A DNA stretch of 64,000 nucleotides from Flavobacterium hibernum (GCF_000832125.1 NZ_JPRK01000013.1:236919-300918), one strand, 5' to 3'; shown: positions 45,768-54,345, counted from the first letter of the stretch. The notes: generated by a model from the sequence alone, not told the origin. Translations and numbers: made by a program.

Positions 45768-45917
45768 ATGCTAATTATCCTCGCATTTAGTTATCTGGTT
45801 AGATCAGGTAAGCTAAAAAGTACCTCAGATTTTTTTAAAAATACACATAGAAAAATAAAACTAAAAACTGCAAAATTAGAATTGGCTATACTATCTGGCT
45901 TACAAATATTGGGCTAA
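45768..45917 (+). CDS. 49-residue small ORF packed into the PhyH operon
   Basis: ATG 2 nt after the PhyH stop and a stop 2 nt before the ATG of the phosphatidyltransferase, so the frame fills its gap exactly. The product begins with a hydrophobic MLIILAFSYLV, then a Lys-rich middle, then KLELAILSGLQILG. No family known. It could be a real small membrane-attached protein or only a translational bridge. Confidence 0.45.
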   Translation: MLIILAFSYLVRSGKLKSTSDFFKNTHRKIKLKTAKLELAILSGLQILG

Positions 45918-45919
45918 TA

Positions 45920-46606
45920 ATGGGAAAGGAAACACAGCTTGAAGCGTATAGCGCAATTGCACAAAGAACATTTTCAGACCGTAAGCGTACTAATATTTTA
46001 AAAGAGGCAGAACAGATTACGATTGTATTTTTGCTCCCAAAGGTGCCAAATTTCATTTCGCCAAACTTACTCACCTTAATAGGTACGCTTGGTTCGGGAT
46101 TGGTTTTTCTCGCTTTTGTTTTAGGAACTTATGTAACAAATTGGTATTTGCTTTTGGGAATTATTGGTTTGGTTATAAATTGGTTAGGCGATTCTCTTGA
46201 TGGAAGATTAGCCTACTATAGAAATATTCCGCGTCGCTGGTATGGTTTTGCACTCGATATTATTGCCGATTGGATTGGTATTGTACTAATAGGTTTTGGC
46301 TACTACATTTATGCTAAAAATGGCACACAAATAGTAGCCTTTGCTTTTGTAGCCTTGTATGGCTGGTCTATCATCATTAGCCAGTTGCGCTACAAAATTA
46401 CAAATGAATACAGTATAGATTCCGGCTTTGTTGGCCCAACAGAACTTCGATTTATTATTGCTTTAATTTTAATTCTGGAAGTTTTATTTCAGGGATCAAT
46501 AACCTATTTAGCAGGCTTAATCACTATTGTTCTATTTATAATCAATACCATAGATAGCTTCAAACTTTTGAAGCAGGGCGATTTGAAAGATAAAAACCAA
46601 GACTGA
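45920..46606 (+). CDS. CDP-alcohol phosphatidyltransferase-family protein
   Basis: A 228-residue multi-pass membrane enzyme. The family signature reads D91-SL-D94-G95-RLAYYR then YG109-FAL-D113-IIA-D117. The metal-binding Asp residues are complete, but the A-R pair of the usual DGxxAR is split (AYYR). It transfers a phospho-alcohol from a CDP-activated donor to a lipid or other acceptor. Its neighbours give no donor synthesis gene. GtrA follows after 1 nt. Confidence 0.88.
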   Translation: MGKETQLEAYSAIAQRTFSDRKRTNILKEAEQITIVFLLPKVPNFISPNLLTLIGTLGSGLVFLAFVLGTYVTNWYLLLGIIGLVINWLGDSLDGRLAYYRNIPRRWYGFALDIIADWIGIVLIGFGYYIYAKNGTQIVAFAFVALYGWSIIISQLRYKITNEYSIDSGFVGPTELRFIIALILILEVLFQGSITYLAGLITIVLFIINTIDSFKLLKQGDLKDKNQD

Positions 46607-46607
46607 A

Positions 46608-47039
46608 ATGTTCAGGAAAAAGTCTATTTATACTTTTCTACAAGCACAAGTTGCAGCATTTGTGGGCGGCATTACCGATTATGCTTTAATGATTTTACTA
46701 ACAGAAGTCTTTCAATTGCATTTTACTTTTTCTATTCTAATCTCTGGAAGCGTTGGCGCAATTGTCAATTTTAGCATCAATAGATTTTGGGTATTTAAAA
46801 ATCAATCGGGTTATAGCAGCCGCATCAATAGTCAGCTTTTTAAGTTTGCGTTGGTTGTATTAGGAAGTATTTCCTTAAAATCATTTGGTACGCTTATTTT
46901 GCAAAAAGTATTTCAAATAGATTACAGAATCGGAAGATTAATCACGGATAGTTTTGTTTCTTATGGGTTTAATTATCCACTTATTAAATATTGGGTTTTT
47001 AAAACAAACGAAAAACAAAATGTAACCGAATCAAACTAA
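46608..47039 (+). CDS. GtrA-like flippase-type membrane protein
   Basis: A 143-residue, four-helix protein with the GtrA pattern (FVGGITDYALMILLTEVFQ; INRFWVFKN). GtrA proteins help move or tether polyprenyl-linked sugars. With the phosphatidyltransferase and the PhyH enzyme it suggests lipid-head-group or glycolipid modification in the inner membrane, which is inference. It starts 1 nt after the preceding stop and is the last gene of the run; a repeat follows. Confidence 0.88.
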   Translation: MFRKKSIYTFLQAQVAAFVGGITDYALMILLTEVFQLHFTFSILISGSVGAIVNFSINRFWVFKNQSGYSSRINSQLFKFALVVLGSISLKSFGTLILQKVFQIDYRIGRLITDSFVSYGFNYPLIKYWVFKTNEKQNVTESN

Positions 47040-47067
47040 TCTTTTGGTTGTAAATCAAAAAAAGTAA

Positions 47068-47230
47068 TTAAACACATAGTCCCGAAGCCTCGGGATAGAT
47101 TTTAGATGTGTAAAAAGAATATAAAAAAAGAAACTAGTTTCTTTACACATAGCTATGTTTGTTTTAAACAAGTGAAACGCCTTTTTTAAGCGTTCTGCAT
47201 CTATCCCGAGGCTTCGGGACTATGTGTTAA
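47068..47230. repeat. Third, diverged copy of the palindromic repeat
   Basis: Starts TTAAACACATAG and ends CTATGTGTTAA. The arms are extended by CCCGAAGCCTCGGGATAGA and its complement. The middle keeps AAGTGAAACGCCTTTTTT, also in both copies at 10510-10843. Length about 163 bp. No ORF; it lies between GtrA and the DUF4833 gene. Confidence 0.8.
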
Positions 47231-47265
47231 AATAATGCACAACACTTCATATAAATATTTCGGTT

Positions 47266-47844
47266 ATGAACAAATTATCATTAAAATATTTCACAAAATC
47301 ACTAATCGTTACAACGATCTTAGTAACTATAGTTTCTGGAAATCTATTGGCACAATCTAAAAATCCGTCGCCATTAAATTTTCCTACGCCAAAAAATATA
47401 GATAATATGCTATTTTATATTCAGCGAGACCCAAATACAAATACTGCTATTTATGCCATAAACTATCAGGAAAATGGAAAAATAGACAAAAGCAATCCTA
47501 TAAAAGCGTATTGGATTCGATATGCCGAGAAAGGAGAGAAGAAGGATTTTAATTATATGCAACGCAAATTTGCCTACGGAATAGAAAGCAAAACGGTAAA
47601 TAATGAGGAATTTGAACTTCAATTTGTATCGTATAAAAAATTGCCCTTAACCTTAAAAAAGATAGATTCCGATCAAAAATACCATGTTTTTGTAAGTGTA
47701 AATCAGAAAAGAATACAAGTAGAAAAAATATTTGTACGCATTGAAGGAGGTTCTTTTTGGCTGCCAAATGTAAAATATGCCGAAGTTACTGGAATTGATG
47801 CTTCTTCAAATAAATTAATTACTGAGAGGATGTTACTTAAATAA
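47266..47844 (+). CDS. Secreted DUF4833-domain protein
   Basis: 192 residues with a signal peptide (SGNLLAQ). The mature part (NMLFYIQRDPNTNTAIYAINYQ, NPIKAYWIRYAEKGEKKDFNYMQRKFAYG) matches DUF4833, a periplasmic or surface protein of unknown function. No catalytic residues are evident. The 350-nt gap after it (47845-48196) is AT-rich; a 35-codon frame there (47948-48055) is not convincing. Confidence 0.82.
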   Translation: MNKLSLKYFTKSLIVTTILVTIVSGNLLAQSKNPSPLNFPTPKNIDNMLFYIQRDPNTNTAIYAINYQENGKIDKSNPIKAYWIRYAEKGEKKDFNYMQRKFAYGIESKTVNNEEFELQFVSYKKLPLTLKKIDSDQKYHVFVSVNQKRIQVEKIFVRIEGGSFWLPNVKYAEVTGIDASSNKLITERMLLK

Positions 47845-48196
47845 AATTCTTTATATCAGTGATTAAAAGCCTTTCGACTTAGGATATATTTGTTCTGTTC
47901 AAGTTGTGTATTAGAATTAGAAAGCTTCTCTTTTCACTACATTTTTTATGCTAAAAGATTATTCATTGCATTTTAGCGACTTTGCTTTTACATCATTCTT
48001 AAAAAACAATTATCTCGAAGATATTATCATTAAAAACATAACAAGTATCTTATAGTCAGGTTGTAGTGTTTTTTAGGAAACAAATCTACTGGGAATTTTG
48101 TAACATCCTGCTGAAATTAAATACTTCGTAGTCTCTCCTCATTTGTACCTTTAATATTGTTATTAAAACTATTATAAAATCAAAAAATATTAAGTT

Positions 48197-48352
48197 ATGG
48201 CAGAAATTAAAATTGAGAAGAAAAAACCAGTATGGCCGTGGATTGCGTTATTACTGGTTATCGGAGGACTTATATATTACATCTATTTTGTGGACCATGA
48301 AACTCATACCGAAAGCAATGTAGAAATCGAAAATACTACAAGTGCAAAATAG
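48197..48352 (+). CDS. 51-residue single-pass membrane protein
   Basis: A basic head (MAEIKIEKKKP), one transmembrane helix (VWPWIALLLVIGGLIYYIYF) and an acidic tail. This is a common small-protein shape in Bacteroidetes next to PRC-barrel genes. It starts 79 nt before the PRC gene on the same strand and has a purine-rich site (ATTAAGTT) before the ATG. No function known. Confidence 0.75.
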   Translation: MAEIKIEKKKPVWPWIALLLVIGGLIYYIYFVDHETHTESNVEIENTTSAK

Positions 48353-48430
48353 AACACAATGAATGGGAATTACGAAAGTTAAACCCAGCCGAAAAGTGAA
48401 TATGAATGCATACAATTAAAACAAGAAATT

Positions 48431-48943
48431 ATGGAAAATAAACATAAAAATTTATACAGGTTAGACGAACTATCTGATTATAAAATAGCATCAAATTATT
48501 CCGATGTAAGAGGATGGAAAATAGTTGATTCTGATAATCAAACTATAGGCGAAATTGATAATTTATGGGTGAATAAAGACATGCAACGTGTTATTTATCT
48601 TGATGTTAAACTAGATAAACGATTGTTAGAGGATAGCCGTAACGAAGTTAGAGATGTTATAGCAAATGACAATGGTAAAGAGTTTATTTATAAAGAAGGA
48701 GCCAGTCATATTATTATACCAATAGGATCGGTAAGTATAAATAAAGACACCAAAACTGTTATGGCGAACACTTTAGGATATGATACCTTTAGAAACACTA
48801 ACAGATATGATAGACAGCAGAATTTTGACAGGGAATATGAAAGAAAGGTAATGAATTCTTACTATCCTCAAAATAATCCTGATTCTGCATATTACAGTGA
48901 CGATGATTCCTTTTACAACCGTAGAGAATTTGACAATAAATAA
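48431..48943 (+). CDS. PRC-barrel domain protein
   Basis: 170 residues. The first half (IASNYSDVRGWKIVDSDNQTIGEIDNLWVNKD and RVIYLDVKLD, then IIIPIGSVSINKD) is a PRC barrel of the photosynthetic-reaction-centre H-subunit-like type. The tail is Tyr/Asn/Asp-rich and disordered. It is likely a stress-related cytoplasmic protein; partners unknown. Confidence 0.85.
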   Translation: MENKHKNLYRLDELSDYKIASNYSDVRGWKIVDSDNQTIGEIDNLWVNKDMQRVIYLDVKLDKRLLEDSRNEVRDVIANDNGKEFIYKEGASHIIIPIGSVSINKDTKTVMANTLGYDTFRNTNRYDRQQNFDREYERKVMNSYYPQNNPDSAYYSDDDSFYNRREFDNK

Positions 48944-48985
48944 TACTTTGTCAGATTTCCTATAAAGTATTGAATTTATAAAACG

Positions 48986-49141
48986 ATGATGGAAATGCAA
49001 ATTATCGAACTGAAAAAATATTGGAAGGGAATGGAAAATCATGATTACGATCTAGTAAAAAATCTTACCTCAGATCTCCAAAGAGTTCTAATGAAAAGCT
49101 TTGAATATCTTCTGACTTCGCACCCGAAAATAATGTTATAA
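48986..49141 (+). CDS. 51-residue small protein
   Basis: Follows the PRC gene by 42 nt: MMEMQIIELKKYWKGMENHD, then a helical middle and a short LTSHPKIML end. It looks soluble, with two helices. It stops directly at a terminator hairpin, as expected for the last gene in a run. No family recognised. Confidence 0.55.
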   Translation: MMEMQIIELKKYWKGMENHDYDLVKNLTSDLQRVLMKSFEYLLTSHPKIML

Positions 49142-49176
49142 AACAAAATAGAGACTCGAAAGTCTCTATTTTGTTT
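49140..49176. terminator. Intrinsic terminator, bidirectional
   Basis: AAAACAAAATAGAGACT, CGAA loop, AGTCTCTATTTTGTTTT: a perfect 17-bp stem with T-rich end. It serves the PRC run and, in reverse, the remnant at 49197. Confidence 0.92.
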
Positions 49177-49196
49177 TAATATATCTATACAAATAA

Positions 49197-49490
49197 TTAT
49201 TTATTGATCAATTTTTCAAGCCTCACCATCATTTCATCTTTCTCTTTCAATATACGCTCGTACAAAGCAATTTTTTCATCATATAATTGAACAATTTTGT
49301 CAATTGGATTAAATGTACAATGTGGGTTAACTGCATTTAATGTTGATGTATCATTACTTGTAAAAGTATTAGAAATAATACTTATCGCTTGTTCCTCATC
49401 AAAATTCTGAAAAGCTTCCACAGGAATTTTTAATACTGCCGAAATTTGTTTCAAGAGTTTGTCTTCAATTACATCTTTCTGCTCCAGCAA
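49197..49490 (-). pseudogene. XRE-family regulator remnant lacking its HTH
   Basis: The frame encodes LEQKDVIEDKLLKQISAVLK, then VPVEAFQNFDEEQA-like dimer segments, HCTFNPIDKIVQLYDEKIAL and a C-terminal coiled coil. This is the back two-thirds of the standard flavobacterial XRE regulators. The sequence in front stays open to about 49538 but has no ATG and no HTH; only TTG is available at 49490. It is read as an N-terminally deleted gene. Confidence 0.65.
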
Positions 49491-49589
49491 GAAAATTTTC
49501 TTTTGGTTGGGGTTTTTAATTGAGCAAGAAACGGATTTTTAATAAGAGAACCAGAATATAAATTTGTTTTGATTTAAAATATAAAAAAC

Positions 49590-50069
49590 ATGAAAAATTT
49601 TAAAATTGTTCCGTTGTCTAAAGAGTTTGCAAGACAAATTCGGGAAACAAAAAGTGATAATTTTGGTAATCAAGTTTACGAGCAATTAGCAACAGGAAAA
49701 GGACCGTGTCGAGTTTCATTGAAACCATTTAATGTTAATCAGGATATTCGCTTGGTTTTTGCTTATAGTCCTTTTTCAGAGCGCAATGCTTTTAATCAAT
49801 CCGGACCAATATTTATTCATAAAAACGAAGTAGAGCAATATTCGGATATTTACAATTTTCCCGCAGAAATCAAAGCAGATAAAGAAAACTTCCCTTTATC
49901 GCTAATTGGCTATAGCAAAGAACAAAAAATGATTTTTACTAAATTAGTGGGTAATGATGATATCGATTTATTAATTGCTGAAATCTTTGAAACAAAATGT
50001 GATGTCGAATATCTTCATGCAAGAAATTCAGAGGCCTGTTGTTTTATTTGTAAAATAGAAAGGGTATAG
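49590..50069 (+). CDS. DUF1203-family protein
   Basis: 159 residues with the DUF1203 layout: PCRVSLKPFN, RLVFAYSPF, GPIFIHKNEVEQYSD and a late YLHARNSEACCFICKIERV. Members are small cytoplasmic proteins of unknown function. It stands alone, 307 nt before the nitroreductase gene. Confidence 0.85.
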   Translation: MKNFKIVPLSKEFARQIRETKSDNFGNQVYEQLATGKGPCRVSLKPFNVNQDIRLVFAYSPFSERNAFNQSGPIFIHKNEVEQYSDIYNFPAEIKADKENFPLSLIGYSKEQKMIFTKLVGNDDIDLLIAEIFETKCDVEYLHARNSEACCFICKIERV

Positions 50070-50275
50070 CTCTATACTTTTTAAATCTGAAATTACTGAT
50101 AATTGGTTTATTTTTTATAAGGTGTAATCGATTCATTATAAATTAGTTATTAATGTATCTTTAAAGTTCATTGGGAAATTTATCAAGTAAAATAATAAGA
50201 CAATTATTTTACATTTTGACTCCATAGCGGTTTGTATATATGGTAAAGGATTGTTAAAAGAAAATATATTTCCAG

Positions 50276-50314
50276 CAATTAAATTGTGCGCAATTTAATT
50301 ATTTTATACATTTG
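50276..50314 (+). promoter_or_regulatory. Promoter with overlapping OhrR-like operators
   Basis: A TTG -33 box (50284-50286), 20 nt, TACATTTG -7 box (50307-50314). Over the -33 lies CAATTAAATTG (50276-50286), the same core as the B. subtilis OhrR site. A second half-site CAATTTAATT (50291-50300) follows. Together they make TTAAATTGTGCGCAATTTAA (50279-50298), a palindrome around TGCG. Binding would block RNA polymerase. Confidence 0.6.
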
Positions 50315-50376
50315 CACTGTTATCTTTATTTAAAAAGATCTAAGAATTAGTTTTTTAATTTATAAAATAAGAAGAA

Positions 50377-51009
50377 ATGTCATTAATAGAAGATTTAAAC
50401 TGGAGACATGCCGTAAAAGCATATGACTCAACAAAAAAAGTATCAGAAGAAGATTTAGATAAAATTTTAGAAGCGGCTAGATTAGCTCCAACTTCATCAG
50501 GTTTACAGCCTTTTCGTGTGATTGTTGTTGAAAATCAGGAATTAAAAGAGAAGATGGTAAAAGGTGCATTAAATCCTGAAGTTATGAGAGATTGTTCTCA
50601 TGTACTGGTTTTTGCAGCGTGGGACAGTTACTCTAATGAGAAAATCGATAAAGTTTATGATCATCATACTGACGTAAGAGAATTACCAAGAGGTCGTTTT
50701 GGTAGTTACACAGATCAGATTAAGCAAATCTACGGAGCTCAAACTCCTGAGCAGCATTTTGCACACACAGCAAGACAAACTTATATTGCATTAGGTTTGG
50801 CAATGGCACAGGCGGCCGAACTCAAAATTGATTCTACTCCGGCTGAAGGTTTTAGCAATGAAGTCGTAGATGAGATTTTGAATCTCAAGGAATTAGGGTT
50901 GAAAAGCGTTACACTTTTATATCTTGGTTATAGAGATACAGAAAAGGACTGGCTATCTCAAATGAAGAAAGTAAGAATTCCTATGGAGGAATTTATCATC
51001 AGAAAATAA
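50377..51009 (+). CDS. NAD(P)H-dependent nitroreductase-family oxidoreductase
   Basis: A 210-residue FMN-dependent nitroreductase (NfsB type): N-terminal NWRHAVKAYD, the RLAPTSSGLQPFRV flavin-binding segment and the C-terminal VTLLYLGYRD. It reduces quinones or nitro compounds in the cytoplasm. It is the first gene of a unit with ohrR (28 nt later) and ohr, under an OhrR-like operator. Confidence 0.92.
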   Translation: MSLIEDLNWRHAVKAYDSTKKVSEEDLDKILEAARLAPTSSGLQPFRVIVVENQELKEKMVKGALNPEVMRDCSHVLVFAAWDSYSNEKIDKVYDHHTDVRELPRGRFGSYTDQIKQIYGAQTPEQHFAHTARQTYIALGLAMAQAAELKIDSTPAEGFSNEVVDEILNLKELGLKSVTLLYLGYRDTEKDWLSQMKKVRIPMEEFIIRK

Positions 51010-51037
51010 TTTTTACTTTATTTTTTTCCATTAGATT

Positions 51038-51472
51038 ATGAAAGATAACCATTCGCTCCAATTGGGAAACCAGCTTTGTTTTCCGCTTTACGTTATTTCA
51101 AAGGAAGTTATCGGTTTGTACCGCCCATTTCTTGATGAACTTGATATTACCTACCCGCAGTATCTTGTGATGATGGTGCTTTGGGAGAAAGATGGAATGA
51201 CTGTAAATCAAGTTGGCGAAAAACTGTTTCTCGACAGCGGTACATTAACACCGCTACTGAAAAGACTTGAAATTAAGGGTTTTATCATCAGAAAAAGAAA
51301 AAAAGAAGATGAAAGAGTAGTTGAAGTTTTTTTAGCTGATAAGGGAAGAAATTTGCAGCAGAAAGCGTGTGAAATTCCTTCAAAAATGCAGAAAAAACTA
51401 AATTTAACAACAGAAGATTTATTAGAACTAAAGGAAACTGTTGAGAAAATTTTAAATAAAATTCAAAAATAA
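51038..51472 (+). CDS. ohrR: OhrR-type MarR-family peroxide sensor
   Basis: 144 residues. The redox-active Cys14 (QLCFPLY) is in the OhrR position, followed by the winged HTH (GMTVNQVGEKLFLDSGTLTPLLKRLEIKGFI; KKEDERVVEVFL). Oxidation of Cys14 by organic peroxides would release DNA. Adjacent to ohr (1 nt after its stop), the classical arrangement. Operator candidates at 50276-50301. Confidence 0.93.
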   Translation: MKDNHSLQLGNQLCFPLYVISKEVIGLYRPFLDELDITYPQYLVMMVLWEKDGMTVNQVGEKLFLDSGTLTPLLKRLEIKGFIIRKRKKEDERVVEVFLADKGRNLQQKACEIPSKMQKKLNLTTEDLLELKETVEKILNKIQK

Positions 51473-51473
51473 A

Positions 51474-51896
51474 ATGAAAACATTATATACAACAAGTGTT
51501 ACTGCAAAAGGCGGAAGAAACGGACAGGTTAAAAGCGAAAACGGAATTTTGAACCTTGAGGTAAGAATGCCGAAAGCTTTAGGCGGAGCTAATGATGATT
51601 TTACCAATCCGGAAATGCTTTTCGCAGCAGGATATGCAGCGTGTTTTGACAGTGCACTGAATTTGATTATCAGTAAATCTAAAATTAAAGCCGGTGAAAC
51701 TTCAGTAGCTGCAAAAGTAAGCATCGGGCAGAATGAAGATGGTGGTTTTGGTCTTGCAGCAGAACTCGATGTGAATATTCCAGGAGTTTCTATTGAAGAA
51801 GCTCAGGAATTAACTGAAAAAGCGCATCAAATTTGTCCTTATTCAAATGCTACAAGATCCAACATTGAAGTTAAGCTCTCTGTGACCAATAACTAA
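51474..51896 (+). CDS. ohr: Organic hydroperoxide resistance protein Ohr
   Basis: A 140-residue OsmC-fold peroxidase. The two active-site Cys residues are readable in YAACFDSAL and ICPYSNATR, with the catalytic Arg near the front (GGRNGQVKS). It reduces organic hydroperoxides with lipoyl thiols. The last gene of its unit, followed by a terminator (51919). Confidence 0.95.
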   Translation: MKTLYTTSVTAKGGRNGQVKSENGILNLEVRMPKALGGANDDFTNPEMLFAAGYAACFDSALNLIISKSKIKAGETSVAAKVSIGQNEDGGFGLAAELDVNIPGVSIEEAQELTEKAHQICPYSNATRSNIEVKLSVTNN

Positions 51897-51918
51897 TATT
51901 AATTTCTTCAAACTATAA

Positions 51919-51950
51919 AAATCTGCTTCTTTTGATGCAGATTTTTTTTG
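51919..51950 (+). terminator. Intrinsic terminator of the ohr operon
   Basis: AATCTGC, ten-base loop, GCAGATT, then T6. Confidence 0.82.
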
Positions 51951-52065
51951 ATTTAAAAAACGACTGTAAGATCTGTTTATACGACATATTATTTTTAGTG
52001 TTCTCATTCAAAAAGCTAAATTTGCAAGTAAAAAATAATATATTAAATTTTAAATAAATCATTAA

Positions 52066-52758
52066 ATGAAACTTAAAGCGATAAAAAAAAGTAAGGTTCA
52101 AAGTATTCCTAAATTTATGATTGAAAAGCTTCGGTTTAATTCAATATTTTTCGTCAGCGGTTTGCTATTTAACATTACATGGTGCATCTCTTTATTAATT
52201 ACGCATGCTATAGAGTTTTACATCATTGGGCTCTCTGCTTTTTTACTGATTATAAATGGTGGCTGCGAGATTTTTTTCTCGCTTGCCAATAAAAGAAAAT
52301 TAGAAGCATGGGGATTGTTTATACAATCTGGAATTTTTACAATAATTACTGGAGTATTAATTTTATTTGACCTTGTAAATATTGTAAATGTAAATGAAGT
52401 TCTGTTATCTTACTTTTTTATAGCTGGTTTCTTTAATCTCATATTGGCAGGTTCGCTGGTGCAATACGGAATGATAGACTGGAGCCGTTTTAGGAATCTA
52501 AACTGGGTTGTGATTTTATTATCGGCATCAGCTTTATTGATGCTTGTAAGTGATTGTGGAGATGCAGATATACTGCTTGGTATTACTTCTGTTTTGTTTG
52601 GATGTGGAAGAATGGTTTTAACGGCTAATTTTTCAGAATTAAATACCTTTTCGGATAAAGTAAGCAGGGAGATCTATGAAAAAATTGATGGTGTGAAAAT
52701 AGAATATTTTGAAGCTTTGGAGAAGAATTGGGACGCTGACAGAAATCTGTTTCTCTAA
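52066..52758 (+). CDS. HdeD/DUF308-like membrane protein
   Basis: 230 residues with six hydrophobic helices in pairs (for example SIFFVSGLLFNITWCISLLI and AGFFNLILAGSLVQYG), which resembles HdeD-like DUF308 proteins. A soluble C-terminal tail of about 40 residues follows. Function unknown, possibly acid or envelope stress. Flanked by terminators on both sides, so monocistronic. Confidence 0.65.
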   Translation: MKLKAIKKSKVQSIPKFMIEKLRFNSIFFVSGLLFNITWCISLLITHAIEFYIIGLSAFLLIINGGCEIFFSLANKRKLEAWGLFIQSGIFTIITGVLILFDLVNIVNVNEVLLSYFFIAGFFNLILAGSLVQYGMIDWSRFRNLNWVVILLSASALLMLVSDCGDADILLGITSVLFGCGRMVLTANFSELNTFSDKVSREIYEKIDGVKIEYFEALEKNWDADRNLFL

Positions 52759-52890
52759 GTGTAATTTTTAGTAGATATAATCTCCTTGTATTTTAAGAAC
52801 TTTCTCAAAAATCTTAAATATTCATTGGTAATTTTCAAGAATTTTACAAGATTACTGAAAGCTCAAACACGAACAATTAAGTATAAAAAA

Positions 52891-52921
52891 TCCCATTTCG
52901 TAAGAAATGGGATTTTTTTTT
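52891..52921. terminator. Intrinsic terminator with recurrent stem
   Basis: TCCCATTTC, GTAA, GAAATGGGA, then T9; A6 upstream. The stem core matches the one at 20371. Confidence 0.92.
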
Positions 52922-52984
52922 GACTCTTATCGAACAATTTACAATATAGTGTTAATTTAAACAGAAGAAAGATCGTCTATTTTA

Positions 52985-53857
52985 TTAATGGTATTTTATT
53001 TTGATTAATTTTTTCTGCTTATGATTGTTTTCCGTTTTTATTTCTGTAGGCAATTTTTGTTCATTATAAACTATGAAGCTTGTGTTTTCACTATCCCTCA
53101 AATATTCATTTATTTTAGCGTTTTTGCTTTCAATACTATTATTTTCATTTACAAAATCGGTATAAAAATCAAATAACGGAGGCTGACATACTAATGAGGT
53201 AATGAAATATTTGTCACCAAACATATTATAAGCGATAATTTTGTTTACACTTTCGCTGTTGTCAAATTTATAATCGACAGAGTGATTAAATTTAGAAGGG
53301 CTTTCTTGTTCTATATTAATCATGTTTCCATTTTGCATGATGTATTTATAGCTTCCTTCGTTGGTAGTTTTTTTTAAGATATTACCTTTCATTTCAAAAG
53401 TGTTTTTTTGGACATATTTACTATTGTCAATGTTGCCAGAAAAATCAATATTTCCAGAAGAGCTCTCCACTATATAATGATTAGCATCTTTAATATTATA
53501 AGTAATTACTGTTTTACCCCAAGGTTTAAAATTTGATGCACCATTTTTTTTCCCCGTTCTTATAATTCCTATTAAATAACCATTGTCATTATACGTGTAA
53601 TAAACATCCTGAATATCACCATCATTGTATGTATTCGATTCTTTTTCTAACAACCCTTTTTGATTATATGAAAAATAGGTTGGCAATTTTTTCTCGACAT
53701 TTTTTGAGACTAATTTACCGTTTTCAAATTTATAAGATGTAGTTTCTGTTTCACTATAATAATTGCTAATTTCTTCTATAGATTCAATTTGTGGTTTGTT
53801 TTTTTGACAATACGCTATTGAAGAAATTAATAAAATAAGGAGTAAAGTTTTTTTCAT
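52985..53857 (-). CDS. Hypothetical lipoprotein with YD-like repeats
   Basis: 290 residues with signal peptide and lipobox (SIAYCQK). The middle holds imperfect repeats of the type TYNDGDIQDVYYTYNDNGYLIG, similar to wall-associated/YD repeats that form beta strands (SYNQKGLLEKES; VQKNTFEMKGNILKKTTNEG). A surface or periplasmic protein of unknown role. It stands apart from its neighbours. Confidence 0.7.
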   Translation of the reverse strand: MKKTLLLILLISSIAYCQKNKPQIESIEEISNYYSETETTSYKFENGKLVSKNVEKKLPTYFSYNQKGLLEKESNTYNDGDIQDVYYTYNDNGYLIGIIRTGKKNGASNFKPWGKTVITYNIKDANHYIVESSSGNIDFSGNIDNSKYVQKNTFEMKGNILKKTTNEGSYKYIMQNGNMINIEQESPSKFNHSVDYKFDNSESVNKIIAYNMFGDKYFITSLVCQPPLFDFYTDFVNENNSIESKNAKINEYLRDSENTSFIVYNEQKLPTEIKTENNHKQKKLIKIKYH

Positions 53858-53909
53858 GTTTTACGATGTTTTATAATAAATGGTAGTTAATGTATTGTTA
53901 AATAGGGTC

Positions 53910-54077
53910 TTACGTTAAATTAAGGTCATTCTTCGAATTTGGCAAATCATCCCAAATACAAAACCAACTTTCATTAAGCCTATTGCTCAAATCCGTTGTA
54001 GCATCTATTACTAGCTGTTGAATTATTAACTTGTCATCTTTGTTATCATTTCTGACAAATAACTTATCTCGCGAAAT
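53910..54077 (-). pseudogene. Open frame without start, possible gene remnant
   Basis: The reverse strand is open for about 55 codons and reads like protein (KLFVRNDNKDDKLIIQQLVI, then DATTDLSNRLNESWFCIWDD) but has no ATG; a TAA precedes its first codon. It is in another frame than the 86-residue gene at 54083, whose stop lies 6 nt upstream. A frameshifted extension of that gene is possible. Confidence 0.3.
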
Positions 54078-54082
54078 TTATC

Positions 54083-54343
54083 TTAGTCATTAATTTCAAT
54101 CGGAAAACTGTTATTAAATTCTTTGTCTTCCACTTTTATATATGGTAATAAGTAGACTAGCTCAACTAAACCTCTATCAGTTGTTACTTCGTCTTCTCCA
54201 GCTTCAAATCTTGCCCTATTCACAGTTGCTCGCAAAGGATACCAATTCTTTCCATATAAAAAGGATCTAACAATTCCATTGTTGAATTCCAGTAATCCGT
54301 CATTACAAGTTTGAATAGCGGAGTTCAAATTTTCTGCTGTCAT
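54083..54343 (-). CDS. 86-residue hypothetical protein paired with a membrane protein
   Basis: A soluble, acidic protein (MTAENLNSAIQTCNDGLLEF, then NGIVRSFLYGKNWYPLRATV) of unknown family. It starts 2 nt after the membrane gene 54346-54774, so the two are surely co-translated. Such pairs of a membrane protein with a small soluble partner are often effector and regulator; this is only inference. It may have a frameshifted tail (53910-54077). Confidence 0.6.
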   Translation of the reverse strand: MTAENLNSAIQTCNDGLLEFNNGIVRSFLYGKNWYPLRATVNRARFEAGEDEVTTDRGLVELVYLLPYIKVEDKEFNNSFPIEIND

Positions 54344-54345
54344 TT

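Noticed and set aside
47948..48055. 35-codon frame in the gap before the small membrane gene
   Set aside because: Short, no clear start site and no partner; looks protein-like at the N-terminus but support is too weak.
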